Positions 43,648-54,848 are shown, numbered from the stretch's first letter. The stretch: DNA of 64,000 nucleotides from Rhynchopus sp. YZ270_cl-10 (GCA_964035575.1 OZ037877.1:1302001-1366000); one strand, 5' to 3'. The notes: generated from the sequence alone by a model not told the origin. Numbers and translations are program-made.

Positions 43648-43694
43648 GTAAGGTGACTAAGCACGAGAGGTTTAGGGTCATCTTATAAACTTTT
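43648..43694 (+). repeat. Hairpin cassette C, copy 7
   Basis: AAGGTGACTAAGCACGAGAG then GTTTAGGGTCATCTTATAAA and CTTTT. One stem base changed to a G-T pair. Confidence 0.8.
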
Positions 43695-43899
43695 ATTTTC
43701 CATAAATTTGTTTTCTGCTCCCATTTCGCTCCCCTTTTTTTTTTTTTTTTTTTGCGGTGCACATGCCCCCCTGCACATTCATCACAAAAAAAAAGCTACC
43801 CAACCTTTCCATCTCGCATCCCCTTTCATCCTCTCTCTCTCTCTCTCTCCCTCCCTCCCTCCCCATCCACCCAGCCAGCAAACACAACACAACACAACA

Positions 43900-44274
43900 A
43901 TGTCTCTTGACTGGACAAGCATCCCCCAGGTGGAGCCTAAGTACGCTTTATCTGAAGCGGCTGCAGGCAACGGGACAGTGGTCGACGTGCGTGAGGAGGC
44001 AGAGGTGGCGGATGTGTCCCTCCGTGCAGATGGGGTGCTGTGCGTGCCGACGTCGCAGCTGGAGGTGGTGCCCTTTGCCGCAGACGCGCAGGCAGCTCTC
44101 GCGGCAGCAGGCTTCCCTGCAGAGGTCGGTACAGCGCAGAACCCCGCATGGGTTATGTGCAGGGCAGGTCGGCGTGGCCAACTCGTTGCAGAGATCCTCA
44201 AGTCCCTCGGCCGTACACACGTCGCGAACCTCACTGGCGGGATCCTGAACTGTGACCCATCCATGACGAAGTAA
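43900..44274 (+). CDS. Rhodanese-like sulfurtransferase domain protein
   Basis: 124 residues, a single stand-alone rhodanese domain. Landmarks are VVDVREEAEVADV (the conserved D-V-R-E strand), the active-site loop CRAGRRG with Cys87, and the closing LTGGILNC. The catalytic cysteine and both loop arginines are present, so thiosulfate or persulfide sulfur transfer is plausible. The length is usual for single-domain rhodaneses (GlpE type). No targeting peptide is visible, so it is probably cytosolic. The start follows a pyrimidine-rich leader with CCAG. Confidence 0.88.
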   Translation: MSLDWTSIPQVEPKYALSEAAAGNGTVVDVREEAEVADVSLRADGVLCVPTSQLEVVPFAADAQAALAAAGFPAEVGTAQNPAWVMCRAGRRGQLVAEILKSLGRTHVANLTGGILNCDPSMTK

Positions 44275-45078
44275 AGTGAAAAAAAAAATCCTCTACGCCA
44301 GACCAGAGAGTTGCCTTCGTTCTCACACCTTAGTGTCTTAGAGATGAGGTGTCATGTTCTGTGGATCCTTCCCTGATCAGGGTAGGATTTACAGAACAAA
44401 AAAAAGCTCAACTCTTTTTGGTGATGTGATGTGAAAATGTTTTCTGTCGAAGGTTTGGTGTGTGCTAATAGGGGTAATTCTTGCGCAGAATATGGCCCCA
44501 ATGTGTATGTGTGCGCGTCGAGAGAGACATTCTTAATTTCCCCCTTTTTTTTGTGAAAAGCCTGCAAGATGTTGAATCCGTAAGGCGCAAAAACAAAAAA
44601 AGCAAAAAACAAAATGCTGACGAAAAAGGAAAATTCACACCAACCACCTTTGCCCTTCTTTACGCTTTTTTTTTTTTTTGCGCAAGGGTTTAAGGATCCT
44701 GTGTCAAAATTTTTTGTGCAGGGGGTCTGTTTATTGTGTATTGATGAGAAAACACATACCACATTCTTTGTTTCCCCCCCTCTTCTCTTCGGTTCTTTGC
44801 ATTTGCCCCTTTCACAATGGTGTACCCGTAACAAGAATAAGGGATTTCTTCTACGCTCTATGAACAGCTGTTGCCCCTGATGGTGCATATGCTATACATT
44901 GCAAAGTAGAACACCCATTTTCGCCAATAAACTCGTGGCATTTGCCACAGTGTGGACACCCTGTGATATATCTGTCTCACTTTTCAAAAGCTTGAAAAAA
45001 AAGATCACTTTGTTCTCCTTCGTCCACCTAGCATATTACACCATCAGCGCTACACAAAAAAGAGAAAAGAATACAAAA
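44275..45078. other. Intergenic region
   Basis: AT-rich, with cassette E at 44501. A pyrimidine-rich CTCCTTCGTCCACCTAG and CACCATCAG near 45017-45047 are acceptor candidates for HSBP1. No gene seen. Confidence 0.5.
44501..44540 (+). repeat. Cassette E, copy 4
   Basis: ATGTGTATGTGTGCGCGTCG then AGAGAGACATTCTTAATTTC. Confidence 0.5.
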
Positions 45079-45521
45079 ATGAGCGGTGCAGGACCCAAGG
45101 CAGGCGGCTCCGCACCGGCAGGTGCAGCGCCCCAGGGCACACAGGTATGAGCTGACGCAAAGGAAATTCTGGGTTGTTGTTCCACCCCATCACCCCATCA
45201 CCCCATCACCCCATCACCCCATCACCCCATCACCCCATCACCCCATCACCCCATCACCCCATCACCCCATCACCCCATCACCCCATTTTCCCACTCTCAC
45301 CATTTCATTCACTCCCATTTTATACACAGGAGTTGACGGTCTTCGTGCAGAACCTTTTGCAGCAGATGCAGGGCCGCTTCCAGGAGATGGCAGACGCGAT
45401 TGTGAACCGCATCGACGAGATGGGGTCCCGCATCGACGATCTGGAGAAGAGCATTGGTGACCTGATGCAACAGGCAGGCATTGAGGAGGGCGACAACGCG
45501 AACGCACAGCCAACAAGATAA
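45079..45521 (+). CDS. HSBP1: Heat shock factor-binding protein 1, two exons
   Basis: Exons 45079-45144 and 45330-45521 give 85 residues. After a Gly/Ala-rich start, the second exon is the HSBP1 core coiled coil: [20 protein letters not shown], then [20 protein letters not shown], then AGIEE. This matches the animal protein almost word for word, including the RIDDLEKxIxDLMxQAG signature. HSBP1 forms a small trimeric or hexameric coiled coil that binds the heat shock factor trimer and also helps assemble the WASH complex. The intron (GTATGA...CACAG) is mostly an 8-base tandem repeat. Without splicing the core would be lost, so the model is firm. Confidence 0.93.
45183..45286. repeat. Octamer minisatellite in HSBP1 intron
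   Basis: Thirteen perfect units of CACCCCAT (104 bases). No interruption, so the copy number is probably variable. Confidence 0.95.
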
Positions 45522-46003
45522 GTCGTGCGGTGGCATACACACACACACACACACGGGGGCAGTGGGGGGAGGGAACGTGGTGAGATAAGAAACATTAAAA
45601 GTAGAGTACAATACACAGTGTGGGTGTATTGGCCGAAAGGGGGGGGCGGTGAGTTGCTAACCTATTTTTATCCCATTCGGTTGTTGCTTCCCTTTCAGCT
45701 AAACCATTCAAGGTGACTACACAAATACCGTGATCGGAACAATTGTCGACCGTAATACTGTTCGATATACCTTTTTCAGGATTTTTCTGGAAGTTCGACC
45801 ATTTTTACGAACATTATTCCGATGGCATGTAGTCACATTTTTTCTTTTTTCTTTTGCAAAAAAATTTAAAAAAGTAACAGTGGACTGTGGCGGTGGGTCC
45901 ACCATTCGTGATTCGGGGAGGGGGGAGGAATGTGCTGGATGTGTTAGTCGACACTAATGCAAACAACAAAAAAAAAAAATCCAAAAAAAAGAAGAAAAAA
46001 CAA

Positions 46004-46062
46004 TATAGTGGAGCTCATCCTCGGGGGGGTCTACACTAATACAAACCAAGTGTTCAAAAAAC
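46004..46062 (+). repeat. Repeat A, copy 3
   Basis: TATAGTGGAGCTCATCCTCG then TCTACACTAATACAAACCAA and GTGTTCAAAAA. Confidence 0.7.
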
Positions 46063-46088
46063 AACAACAAAAAAAAAAAAAAAAACAA

Positions 46089-46258
46089 GGGTGAAAGTCA
46101 AATGTATACACATATACACAGGGTTATAGTCAGATCTATACACTCATTGTATATACAATTGTCAATTGTACATACAATTGTATAGAAATTGTATAGATCT
46201 GACTATTTGATGTACAATCCCAACTTTTTTTATAGTCAGATCTATACAATTTATGTAC
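46089..46258 (+). repeat. Left terminal inverted repeat
   Basis: 170 bases with internal copies of the motif ATAGTCAGATCTATAC in both orientations. Confidence 0.85.
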
Positions 46259-47519
46259 AATTTCAGTGTACACTAGGAACCACACACCCACCCACACCCA
46301 CCCCCAACAGGACTACACCAAAACAATGGACATTGGGTTTCGCACACCCGATTTTTCTCAGAAGTCAGTCACTGCTATTGCCATTTAACCCAGGGAGCAT
46401 AGCATTGCAAAGAAATTCGACCTTTGGAAACCTTCCGGAAAGTCTGTCCTCTGCTCGCGGAGGACTAGACACAAGAAAATATTGCGTTCCCCCAGAAAAC
46501 CAGCGCACATTTCACACTCCTTGTGGGTGGTCTTGTTGCCTTTTCGTCATAGTAATTTTGGCCCAGGCATGCTCTTGAAGCATGACAATTTAGTGTGTAT
46601 GGGGCAGGGTGTTGTTTTGTTCTGAATTCTCTTTGTTATAACATCTAAGTCAATTGCGGGTGGTGGTTTGTGTAGCGTGAGGCACTACTTACTTCCTGCG
46701 GCTGCTAAAGCGTTATTTCTTCGGATTTAACAACGTACAGCGTAACATAGTGGATTCGCCTGGTCGACACAACCTTTGATAGATACGGGATAACCAACCC
46801 CCTTCGACCCCTTGTGGGTTCACTGAACAAGCCCTCGTGGTAGTTAAACGCGATTGACATTTACATTCCTAGAGATGAAAGAACAACACAACACTTCTGT
46901 ACCCGCGCATCAAAATTGTGGAAAACTTTGCACCCCAAACACCCTCAACAACGCCCGCCAAAAGGCGCCCCTTGTTGCTGGGAGTTGTTCTCATGTTTGA
47001 TACCTGCACAGCGGGCATTCCTCTGAGTCCAACGCATGTTTGGCCTGTCTGCGGCGTTGTACTTCAGGTGCACGAAGACAGGGTCTGGTGGTAAATTTTG
47101 CGTAGTGTCGCATTCCCTCATGTGTGGGTCACTCACACTTGCGGTCATGTGCCACTGCGTGGGTTTGGGAATTTGGGTACCTGGGTACAGGATATTTGTT
47201 GTGAAAGACATCTTCCACCATGCATTGAGGAGGGTAAGACAGTGCTCGCATTTTACTTGAAATCATTACAACATTTAACTTCTCCACGGGGGTCTTGGGC
47301 CGTTCATTCGGTTATACCTTGACTAGCGGCAGAGGCCTTTTAGGACTCTATAACTCCGATATTCCCGAACGGAGGCACACTTTGTGTGTTACTACGACCT
47401 GGCAATTTCCAGCAGTAGGTTAAGTAATGTTTTCTTGTGAATTGTTGGATCATTATCTCCTCAGTGCATGAATGCCCCACGCGACGGACACTTTTGTGTT
47501 TGTCAAGTGGACTGTCTGT

Positions 47520-47689
47520 GTACATAAATTGTATAGATCTGACTATAAAAAAAGTTGGGATTGTACATCAAATAGTCAGATCTATACAATTTCTATACAA
47601 TTGTATGTACAATTGACAATTGTATATACAATGAGTGTATAGATCTGACTATAACCCTGTGTATATGTGTATACATTTGACTTTCACCC
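47520..47689 (-). repeat. Right terminal inverted repeat
   Basis: Exact reverse complement of 46089-46258 by eye. Confidence 0.85.
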
Positions 47690-47913
47690 AAAAAACAATA
47701 AACAAAGGAGATCCGGCAACTTCACCCTTTTTTCTCTCCACAGTATGCCTTTGTAGGCAACGCAGTGGCGTTGGTCTACATTTATTTTTTTTCGCCCCCC
47801 AAATGTCTTTCTTTTTTTGTGCGTTTTTTATTTCATTTGGTAAATAACAAAAAGGCGAAGTGATACGTTGTGTGGTGTGATAACACACAAACAAAAAAAG
47901 GGGGTGTGGTTCT

Positions 47914-48030
47914 TCATAAAAGTTGCTTTCAAGGCTCTCAAGGGTTCAGGACGACTGACGTCTATACCTTCCGTAGTACAAAAGGCTTCGGACAACGTGG
48001 AGTACAGATGCTAGGTTCCCGAAGCGGGTC
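47914..48030 (+). repeat. Repeat G, copy 2
   Basis: CATAAAAGTTGCTTTCAAGG ... CCTTCCGTAGTACA, a diverged match to 13513-13635. Confidence 0.45.
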
Positions 48031-48148
48031 CTGGGGCGATTGTCGACTCAACGGAAAAAAATATAAAATAATAAAACGAAGTCATTTGACAACACGACGT
48101 TACCACCCACATCCCACACAGTGCCCACCCCTTCGTTAATGCAATCAA

Positions 48149-51100
48149 ATGGAGTCGCACGGAGTCGGCAGCCAGCGAGACGCTGCCGATAGTGGTAAGA
48201 ACACAGAGACACACACCGGCACGTCCACGGCACCGCACGCTCCTGTAGATGTGGGGCCGGCTGTGGCCAACGCAAATACCACCGACACCGCTGCCCCTGC
48301 AACAGACGTGGGCCAGCATGCGAACAGCGGCGCTGCCCCAATCAGCAGCGCTGTCCCAGTCAACAGTCCTCCAGTAAGCAGCACCGACCCAATCATGAGT
48401 CCCCCAGTAAGCAGCACTGTCCCAACACGCAGCACAGCCCCAATCAGCAGCACTGACCCAGTAAGCAGCACAGTCCCAATCAGGAGTCCTCCAGTGCGCA
48501 GCACTGCCACCATCAGCAGCACGGCCCCAATCAGCAGCACTGTCCCAATCAGGAGTCCGCCGGTAAGCAGCACTGCCACCATCAGCAGCACGGCCCCAAT
48601 CAGCAGCGTTGACCCAGTAAACAGCACTGCCACAATCAGGAGTCCTCCAGTGCGCAGTACGGCCCCAATCACCACCGACCCAATCGGGAGTCCGCCAGTA
48701 CGCATCACTGCCCCTATCAGCAGCACTGTCTCAATCAGGAGTCCTCCAGTAAGCAGCACGGCCCCAATCAGCACCGACTCAATCAAGAGTCCCCCAGTAA
48801 GCAGCACTGCCACCGTCGGCAGCACGGCTCCAATCAGGAGTCCTCCAGCACTCAGCACTGTTACAATCAGCAGCGCTGACCCAGTAATCAGCACTGCCCC
48901 GATCAGAAGTCCCCCAGTAAGCAGCACCGACCCAATCAGGAGTCCTCCAGTGCGCAGCACTGCCCCAATCAGCACCGACCCAATCAAGAGTCCCCCAGTA
49001 AGCAGCACTGCCACAATCAGGAGTCCTCCAGCACACAGCACGGCCCCAATCAGCAGCACAGTCCCAATCAGGAGTCCGCCAGTAAGCAGCACTGCCACCA
49101 TCAGCAGCACTGACCCAGTAAGCAGCACCGACCCAATCAGGAGTCCTCCAGTGCGCAGCACTGCCCCAATCAGCACTGGCCCCATCAAGAGTCCCCCAGT
49201 AAGCAGCACGACCCCAATCAGCAGCACTGACCCAGTAATCAGCACTGCCCCAATCATAAGTCCTCCAGCACGCAGTGATGTTATAAGCCCTGCTGCAGCT
49301 GTGGTGCCTCCTGCTGCACCCTCAACGTCAGACAGCAGCAACTCGGACGTGAAGCAGAACGGCAGCCACCCTTCTGGGGATGCAGGAGGGAAGGCCTCAA
49401 ACGGGAAAGGAAAGGGGACGGGACAACGAAAAGGGGTTGCAGAGTCTGTTCTGCCCGAGGGAAAGGCGGAGGGCAGAATCGAGCTCGAAGACAAAGAACC
49501 CGACGGCGGCAAGAAAGGAAAGGGAAAAGACGGCAAAGGGAAAGGAAAGAAGGGCGACAAAGGAGGGAAAGACTCCAAGGGTAAGGGTGGGAAGAAGGGG
49601 AAGATCAAGCAGGAGAACTTCAACAAGCCACCCACACCAGACCCGCCCATGGCAGGGACAGGGGGGCTGCCGCTCTCTGCAGGGATGCAGGTGCCCGAGC
49701 AGACGGTGCTGCCGAACCAGACACTCCCGAGCTTGCCCGCTCAACCGCTGCCAGCTGCAAACCTTGCGACAAGCCTGCCAACGCTCCTTCCTCTGAACAA
49801 CACGGCAGCGCTTCCCGCCCTGCCAGACAACCTCAACCTGACCACCAATGCGAACCCCTTGCCCAACATGCCCAACATGCCCCTGCAGTCCCTTCCTCTC
49901 CAGGGTCTGTCCAATGCAGCACCCAACGCCAACACGAATGCCGACGTCAACCTCGCCACAGCCGCCACAGCAGCCACAGGCACTGCGAGCACAGCCAAGA
50001 CCACCCCCACTGCAACAGAGGAAGCAGTGGACAAAAGCAGCAAAGAAGACAGCCCGACAGGTACCACGACCAATGTCCACCATGTTCCCGTGGGTGGCGA
50101 CAGTGTCAGCACTCCTGTGCCCACTCCTGTACCCACTCCTGTACCCACTCCTGTGGACAATGTCAACAACACTGCTGACGGCAAGAGCACGGACAACAGC
50201 GCACCGCCTCTTGAGAAGGCAGACACTCAAGGCTCTGAAGGCTCTCAAGGCTCACAGGACAGCACACTAGACGAATCGATGGACCTCGAAACCTCCAGCG
50301 ACGAGGTTGTGCGCCTTGCTGGAAAGCGCCGTGCTGACGCCGCAGGCTCTTCGCGCAAGCGGTACCGCACGGGGTACAAGCGGTTTGAGGTGCACAGCGA
50401 GGGGTCGTCGGTGTCTTCGTACTTCTCAGACTCAGACGCTGTTCTGCAGATCATCGACGACGACGACACCAGCTCCAGCAGCATACACCACGACCCTTTG
50501 GCAGACGCAGGCGGCCTCTATGAATACACACGTCTCTCCCTCAAGAACGGCTCACAGCCGGTCCGTTCTCTCGGTTCCCTCGGCTCATTCTCGCAGCACA
50601 AATCGCTTCTCGAGCCGCCCGTGCTCACCCCCACAACAGAAGCCCTCGCAGTGTCCAAGAGCAGTGGCGAAGGCGGTGGCGGCGGCGGTGGAGGTGGCGG
50701 AGGTGTCAGCGCGATTGCCAAGCTCAACCTCGAGAAGGATAAGGCAAATACGCGGCTCTGGATGTCTGACCTCTTTGTGAGCAAGTGTGAGAAGCTGGGG
50801 CTCCTCAGTGCGTCTGTGAGCAGAGAGCAGGAGGTGCTGGTGGCAGGGGCGGGCGGGGGGGATGTGGAACAACGACTGCGCAGTGTGGGTGTGAGTGGCA
50901 GCAGTACTGTTCCTCTGGGTGGTGGTGACGGTGGTGATGGCCACGTGCACAGCGTGCTCTCTACCGCTTGGTGGGGCCGCCCAGAATCCGTCGTGTGCAC
51001 CTGGAGCAACGGGGCACCGCTGCTGACGCTCACCACATTAAGCACGGTGTTCCTCCGCAGCACCACAACAGGGAACGTCATCGTCGCATCGCAGACCTTT

Positions 51101-52818
51101 CTCCTCCTAAGGGTATGTCAGGTGACCAAGCCAGGCTAGCGTCGCGTTTTGTTTATTTTCTTGCTTATCTGTATTGCAACCACCAACACAGCCCGCACTC
51201 CCAGGACACTGTGACACCGCCTGCGGTGTAGGAGTCGTCAGTCCCTCCGTGCACGGCATGAAGGGTGCCGTCAAGTGGTATGCCATTGTACACCAGTTTC
51301 CCCCAAAACAACCCTCCTCCTCAGCGTGGCGTGGCTAGATCTGCAGCTGAACAACGCCTCGCGGCAGGAGCCACACGAGGGAATCCTTGCGTTGCTGATG
51401 CAACGCGAAGGTGGACGTACGCTTCTTGGTGTTGCGTGCCCACCGACACGCGCCGTGCACATCGCAGGGTGTGCTGCGGGGACACACGAGGGCACGGAGT
51501 TGACGTGCTTGGGCGAGGTCCTCGAAGGTGAGTACGACACATGCAGCTGGCTGCACGACGACGGTGCTCTCTCTGTGGTGCTGGGCGGGCGCCGCGACGG
51601 GCAGTGCGAGGTGCGCATCATGGGGTTCCACGACCGCACGCTGCGTAGCGGTGCTGTGTGCACGCACAGTGCTGAGGCAAGTGGCCCCGTCACCGTCTCC
51701 GTGCGCACCTTAGTGACTGGGAGCACCCGCATCCCTGCCGCGCTCGTTGCCGTGCGCAGCGACAGTGCGTATGAGGCCGCAGTGTACGGTGTGGTGGAGA
51801 GAGAGAAAGCGGAGGGCATCGTCCCACTCTCGTCGCTGCAGAAGCAGTCCTTCACCGCCATCGACTGGGGCGAGGGTACCGCCCTGCCTGTGTGCGGCAA
51901 CGAGCACGGCGAGGTCTGTGCCGTGAGTGGGGAGGGTCTCGTGCGCCTGGCCGTGTCCGCTACTACGCAGTGCCTCCTCGGCGCACCGGTGACGGGGGTT
52001 GCTGCAGACAGCCGCAGTGTCATCTGGGCTGCTAAGGGTGTTGTCGCAAGCGTCGCGCTCACGCCTGCCGACGCCTGCACAGTGTGTGCCAAAGCAGCGT
52101 TGTCTGGTGACACCCTGCCCAACACCTTCTGCACCTGCAGTGGTAGTGAGGGTACCTTTGCCCCGCTTGTCTGGTTCTGCAGCGAGGACGGCAGCCCGCT
52201 ATGCATCTTCGTCGGCACTGACATCCCGCAGTGTCTGTGCCCGTCCGCGTCGTTGCCGCATGGTATGTGTTTCTCTTTCCTTATTTACACTCCAGAGACT
52301 GATTTCGAACATTACGAACAATTATTCATAACCCCACTCCAGGTATCTGCGAACGCTGTTTCCTCCCCTCCGCACTGCCGCTGTGCAATGCAACAGGGCT
52401 TCCGCACGGTATGGCTCCTTCAACCCTCCTTCTACCACATTCAAACCCCACAGGAGCGAACCCAGCCCTGACCAGCGGTGGCCTAGAGGCAGCCGTGTCC
52501 AAGGGTGTGGACGAGCTGTGCATGCTGGAAGACGAGCTGGAGGAGCTGCCCTACACGCTGGAGCCTCAGGCCATAGAGGAGGAGGTGGACCTGTCTGCGT
52601 CTGTGCTGCCGAACGGCCTTGTTGCACGCAGGCACCTCGAGCGCGTGTTCAGCAGCGACACGATGGGCGAGGACACAGTTCTTCTTACCAGGTGCAACGG
52701 CGTCACAGTCTCCTGCCACACCCAGTCCTCTCTGCTCATTCTGTCCATCGACACAGCACACCCGCCAGAGGTCGACAACCCCGACGGCCCTATAGATAAC
52801 GCTGGACCGAGTGGGTAG
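48149..52818 (+). CDS. Large repeat-rich protein with possible divergent beta-propeller C-terminus, five exons
   Basis: Exons 48149-51112, 51192-51277, 51325-52262, 52343-52408 and 52454-52818 keep frame through every junction and give 1,472 residues. All four introns are 40-80 bases, start GTATG and end in CAG. Residues about 60-375 are degenerate repeats of the type SPPVSSTAPISSTDPI. Next come a Lys/Gly tract (about 410-500), an Ala/Asn/Pro/Thr-rich stretch, an acidic and Ser-rich part and a poly-Gly run. From about residue 945 the sequence is globular, with short strand motifs (TFLLLRPALPGHCDTACGVG, IMGFHDRTLRSGAV, TAIDWGEGTALPVCGNEHGE) that could be a divergent WD40-like propeller. No firm family is recognised. 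Confidence 0.75.
48335..49275 (+). repeat. Protein-coding tandem repeat (SPPVSST/APISST units)
   Basis: About 30 shuffled short units coded by AGTCCTCCAGT, AAGCAGCACTG and CCCAATCAGCAGCAC variants. The opposite strand is also open across the array purely because of the repeated codons. Confidence 0.85.
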
Positions 52819-52995
52819 TGTTGACTACGTGTTCCGGTTGTGGGATATGTCCCCAATCACAAAAAAAAAATATACGCACGATTTTTGTACATAAAACGAA
52901 CCCCCCCATCTCCTTGGCTTTTAGGCGACAAACGCTCGAGAGGTGGTTCGGGCACCTCATCCCACCTACTCACCACACACCTACCCCACAGGGAA

Positions 52996-54600
52996 ATGGA
53001 CCATAAACGATGCTGCTCAGGCTGCAACCTCCGCTTTCGTGACGACAAGGATGGTCTGCGCTGGGTTGAAGTCGAGACAGATGCGGGGCACCGTGTCCTG
53101 TGTGGCGACTGCCTGGTAGCAGAACGTTGCATGCGCGCACGCATCGCAGCCGCCACAGACATCGTCTTCGACGACACCATGTCGATACGCTCCAGCTGCC
53201 CTCAGGGCGCCGCCATCCCCGACGCTCCCACAGACATCCACGGCGCAGTCCGGCACGAGCTTATGTACCTCTCAGACCCACACATCTACCCTTCACGTCT
53301 CTCCTCGCAGGGCACCGACCCACAGCGCTACACTAAACAACCAGAGTTCTTCTCCCTCGATCCGAACCAGGCAGGAGGGGTGCCCGCACGCACGAAAAAG
53401 GACAAAAAGCGGGTCGGGTACGCACCACGGCAGCACGACTCGCATTTGACGAGGAAGCTGCTCAACATGGAGCACCCTGGTGGTGTGCAGGCGCGTGTGC
53501 AGACCACCGACGGCAAGCCGCCGCCCGAGGCTGGACAGCATTGGAAGCCGAACACTTTGATTCTTAACGAGACTGCCATGGCGTACCCTGCGTACAGCAG
53601 TACACGGCCGCGGTCGGTGTCGCCACTGCGGGAGAAGGAGAAGGAGAAGGAGAACACAAAGGAGAGGGTGCGCTGCCCCCTGGACACACCGACCCCAACA
53701 CTGTCCTACGTGGAGCGCTGGCAGCGGCGGAGGGATGACAAGCAGAGCTGTCCTTCTGCATCGCCCACGCCGCAGGATGTGGGCCTCACGCCACAGGAGG
53801 CAAGGCTGTCGCGCAGCCCTAATGCACCACCTCTGCGTGCTATGACGCTCGATGTGTCGCCTGCAGCGCAGCAGAAGGCACGCCAGCTGTTCGAGGGGCA
53901 GACCCGCACACTGCATCTCGCGCAGCCGCCGTCGCAGATCAACAGGACAGAGCACACCCTGAAGGTGATCCCCGAGGGGCACTGGAAGTTCCGCTACTTC
54001 GCGCAGAAGCTTGCTGCAGTCTCGACCCCGCAGGACAGGCCTGTCTACACATTAGTGGGCGTCACCGAAATATCGTCCCCTATCTTGGAAGGCAGGTTCG
54101 TGGCTGCGCTGGTGGGGTACCATAAGGCAGCACGCGGACCCTTCTCGGGGGTGCGCGAGGAGATGGCTGCGCGGAAGGCGTGCGAGCGGGTGGTGTTTCA
54201 CGGTACACATGCCAGTCTTGTGGGCAGCATTCTGACCCACGGCTTGCAGCCGGCAGGACATCCCCGCAATAATGTCGGTTGTGTCACACTACCTGGGTCC
54301 GAAGAACAGCACCTCAACCATGTACACGTTGCGAAGGACTTCCGCGTTGCATGCGCATATGCAAGCCACGACGCACAGTCCCTCGATGCGTGGCAGATGG
54401 CTCGTGCAGCGGGGAAGCCGCTCTCACATCCGGTGCCCTGTTCTGTGAAGGTGCTCGCGCTGCGGATGGTGGTGCCCGTGGAGGGGGAGCGAGGGGGAGA
54501 CGAGAAGTGCTTCGTGAACCCGACAGAGTCAGGCGGGTTTGAAGTGTCGGATGCGGAGGTGCTGTGCCCGCAGTTTATTCTCCATTTGGAGATGAGTTGA
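52996..54600 (+). CDS. PARP-like ADP-ribosyltransferase with N-terminal zinc-finger candidate
   Basis: 534 residues, single exon. The start lies three bases past a CACCTACCCCACAGG acceptor candidate. The N-terminus has two Cys pairs (CCSGC at 6-10 and CGDC at about 36-39) that could bind zinc. The middle is disordered and Arg/Ser/Pro-rich. The C-terminal 200 residues fit a PARP catalytic fold: VVFHGTH (His402-Gly-Thr), SILTHGLQPAG, then VAKDFRVACAYAS, where the second conserved site of PARPs (YFA...A..Y) lies. The final acidic position expected near the end is not obvious, so it may be a mono-ADP-ribosyltransferase or inactive. ADP-ribose transfer from NAD is the family activity. Confidence 0.65.
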   Translation: MDHKRCCSGCNLRFRDDKDGLRWVEVETDAGHRVLCGDCLVAERCMRARIAAATDIVFDDTMSIRSSCPQGAAIPDAPTDIHGAVRHELMYLSDPHIYPSRLSSQGTDPQRYTKQPEFFSLDPNQAGGVPARTKKDKKRVGYAPRQHDSHLTRKLLNMEHPGGVQARVQTTDGKPPPEAGQHWKPNTLILNETAMAYPAYSSTRPRSVSPLREKEKEKENTKERVRCPLDTPTPTLSYVERWQRRRDDKQSCPSASPTPQDVGLTPQEARLSRSPNAPPLRAMTLDVSPAAQQKARQLFEGQTRTLHLAQPPSQINRTEHTLKVIPEGHWKFRYFAQKLAAVSTPQDRPVYTLVGVTEISSPILEGRFVAALVGYHKAARGPFSGVREEMAARKACERVVFHGTHASLVGSILTHGLQPAGHPRNNVGCVTLPGSEEQHLNHVHVAKDFRVACAYASHDAQSLDAWQMARAAGKPLSHPVPCSVKVLALRMVVPVEGERGGDEKCFVNPTESGGFEVSDAEVLCPQFILHLEMS

Positions 54601-54687
54601 TTGTTCGGCAGGGACAAACGGCATCTCAGATGCTAACCTCGAAGGGAACGCAGACGGAGCTTATCCCGATGTTCTGGTCACACACCA

Positions 54688-54730
54688 AAGGTGCACTGTC
54701 ACTGAGAGGGCTTTGTATTTCAAGCACCCT
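54688..54730 (+). repeat. Cassette D, copy 5
   Basis: AAAGGTGCACTGTCACTGAG then AGGGCTTTGTATTTCAAGC. Confidence 0.65.
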
Positions 54731-54742
54731 ACCTCTGCCACG

Positions 54743-54775
54743 GAGGGGTATATGCACTTTCAACTTCTTTCACAT
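54743..54775 (+). repeat. Cassette F, copy 4
   Basis: GGAGGGGTATATGCACTTTC then AACTTCTTTC, directly behind a cassette D copy. Confidence 0.45.
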
Positions 54776-54848
54776 TTTGGAGTGGTGTGTGTTTGTCATT
54801 ATGTTGTATTACACAGCTTATTACTATATGCCCTCCTTTTTGCACCGG

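Larger units (their letters stand above)
42667..43899. other. Intergenic region
   Basis: AT-rich. Holds cassette F (42850) and cassette C (43648). A poly-T stretch and a CTCTCTCC tract precede the rhodanese ATG and end in CCCAG/CCAG, candidate acceptors. No gene seen. Confidence 0.5.
46089..47689. mobile_element. Long-TIR DNA transposon, Mutator-like candidate (non-autonomous)
   Basis: 1,601 bp bounded by 170-bp terminal inverted repeats (46089-46258 and 47520-47689) that I read as identical base for base. The outermost bases are GGGTGAAAGTC. Both sides carry the 9-base direct repeat AAAAAACAA (46080-46088 and 47690-47698). Long TIRs with a 9-bp target duplication are typical of Mutator-like elements; the A-rich duplication is weak evidence by itself. 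The 1.26-kb interior has only short frames. A minus-strand stretch near 46930-47250 is Cys/His-rich, but I cannot assign it. Identical TIRs mean a recent insertion. Confidence 0.8.
45522..48148. other. Intergenic region with a transposon
   Basis: Contains repeat A (46004), the long-TIR element (46089-47689) and repeat G copy 2 (47914). No host gene seen. Confidence 0.5.

Noticed and set aside
46930-47250. Cys/His-rich minus-strand frame inside the long-TIR transposon
   Set aside because: Considered as a piggyBac-type zinc finger, but the spacing is poor and the 9-bp target duplication does not fit piggyBac, so no assignment was made.
48145-49650. 501-codon open frame on the minus strand, rich in Gly/Leu/Ile
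   Set aside because: It is the antisense of the SPPVSST repeat in a supported spliced gene and is open only because the repeat units lack antisense stops.
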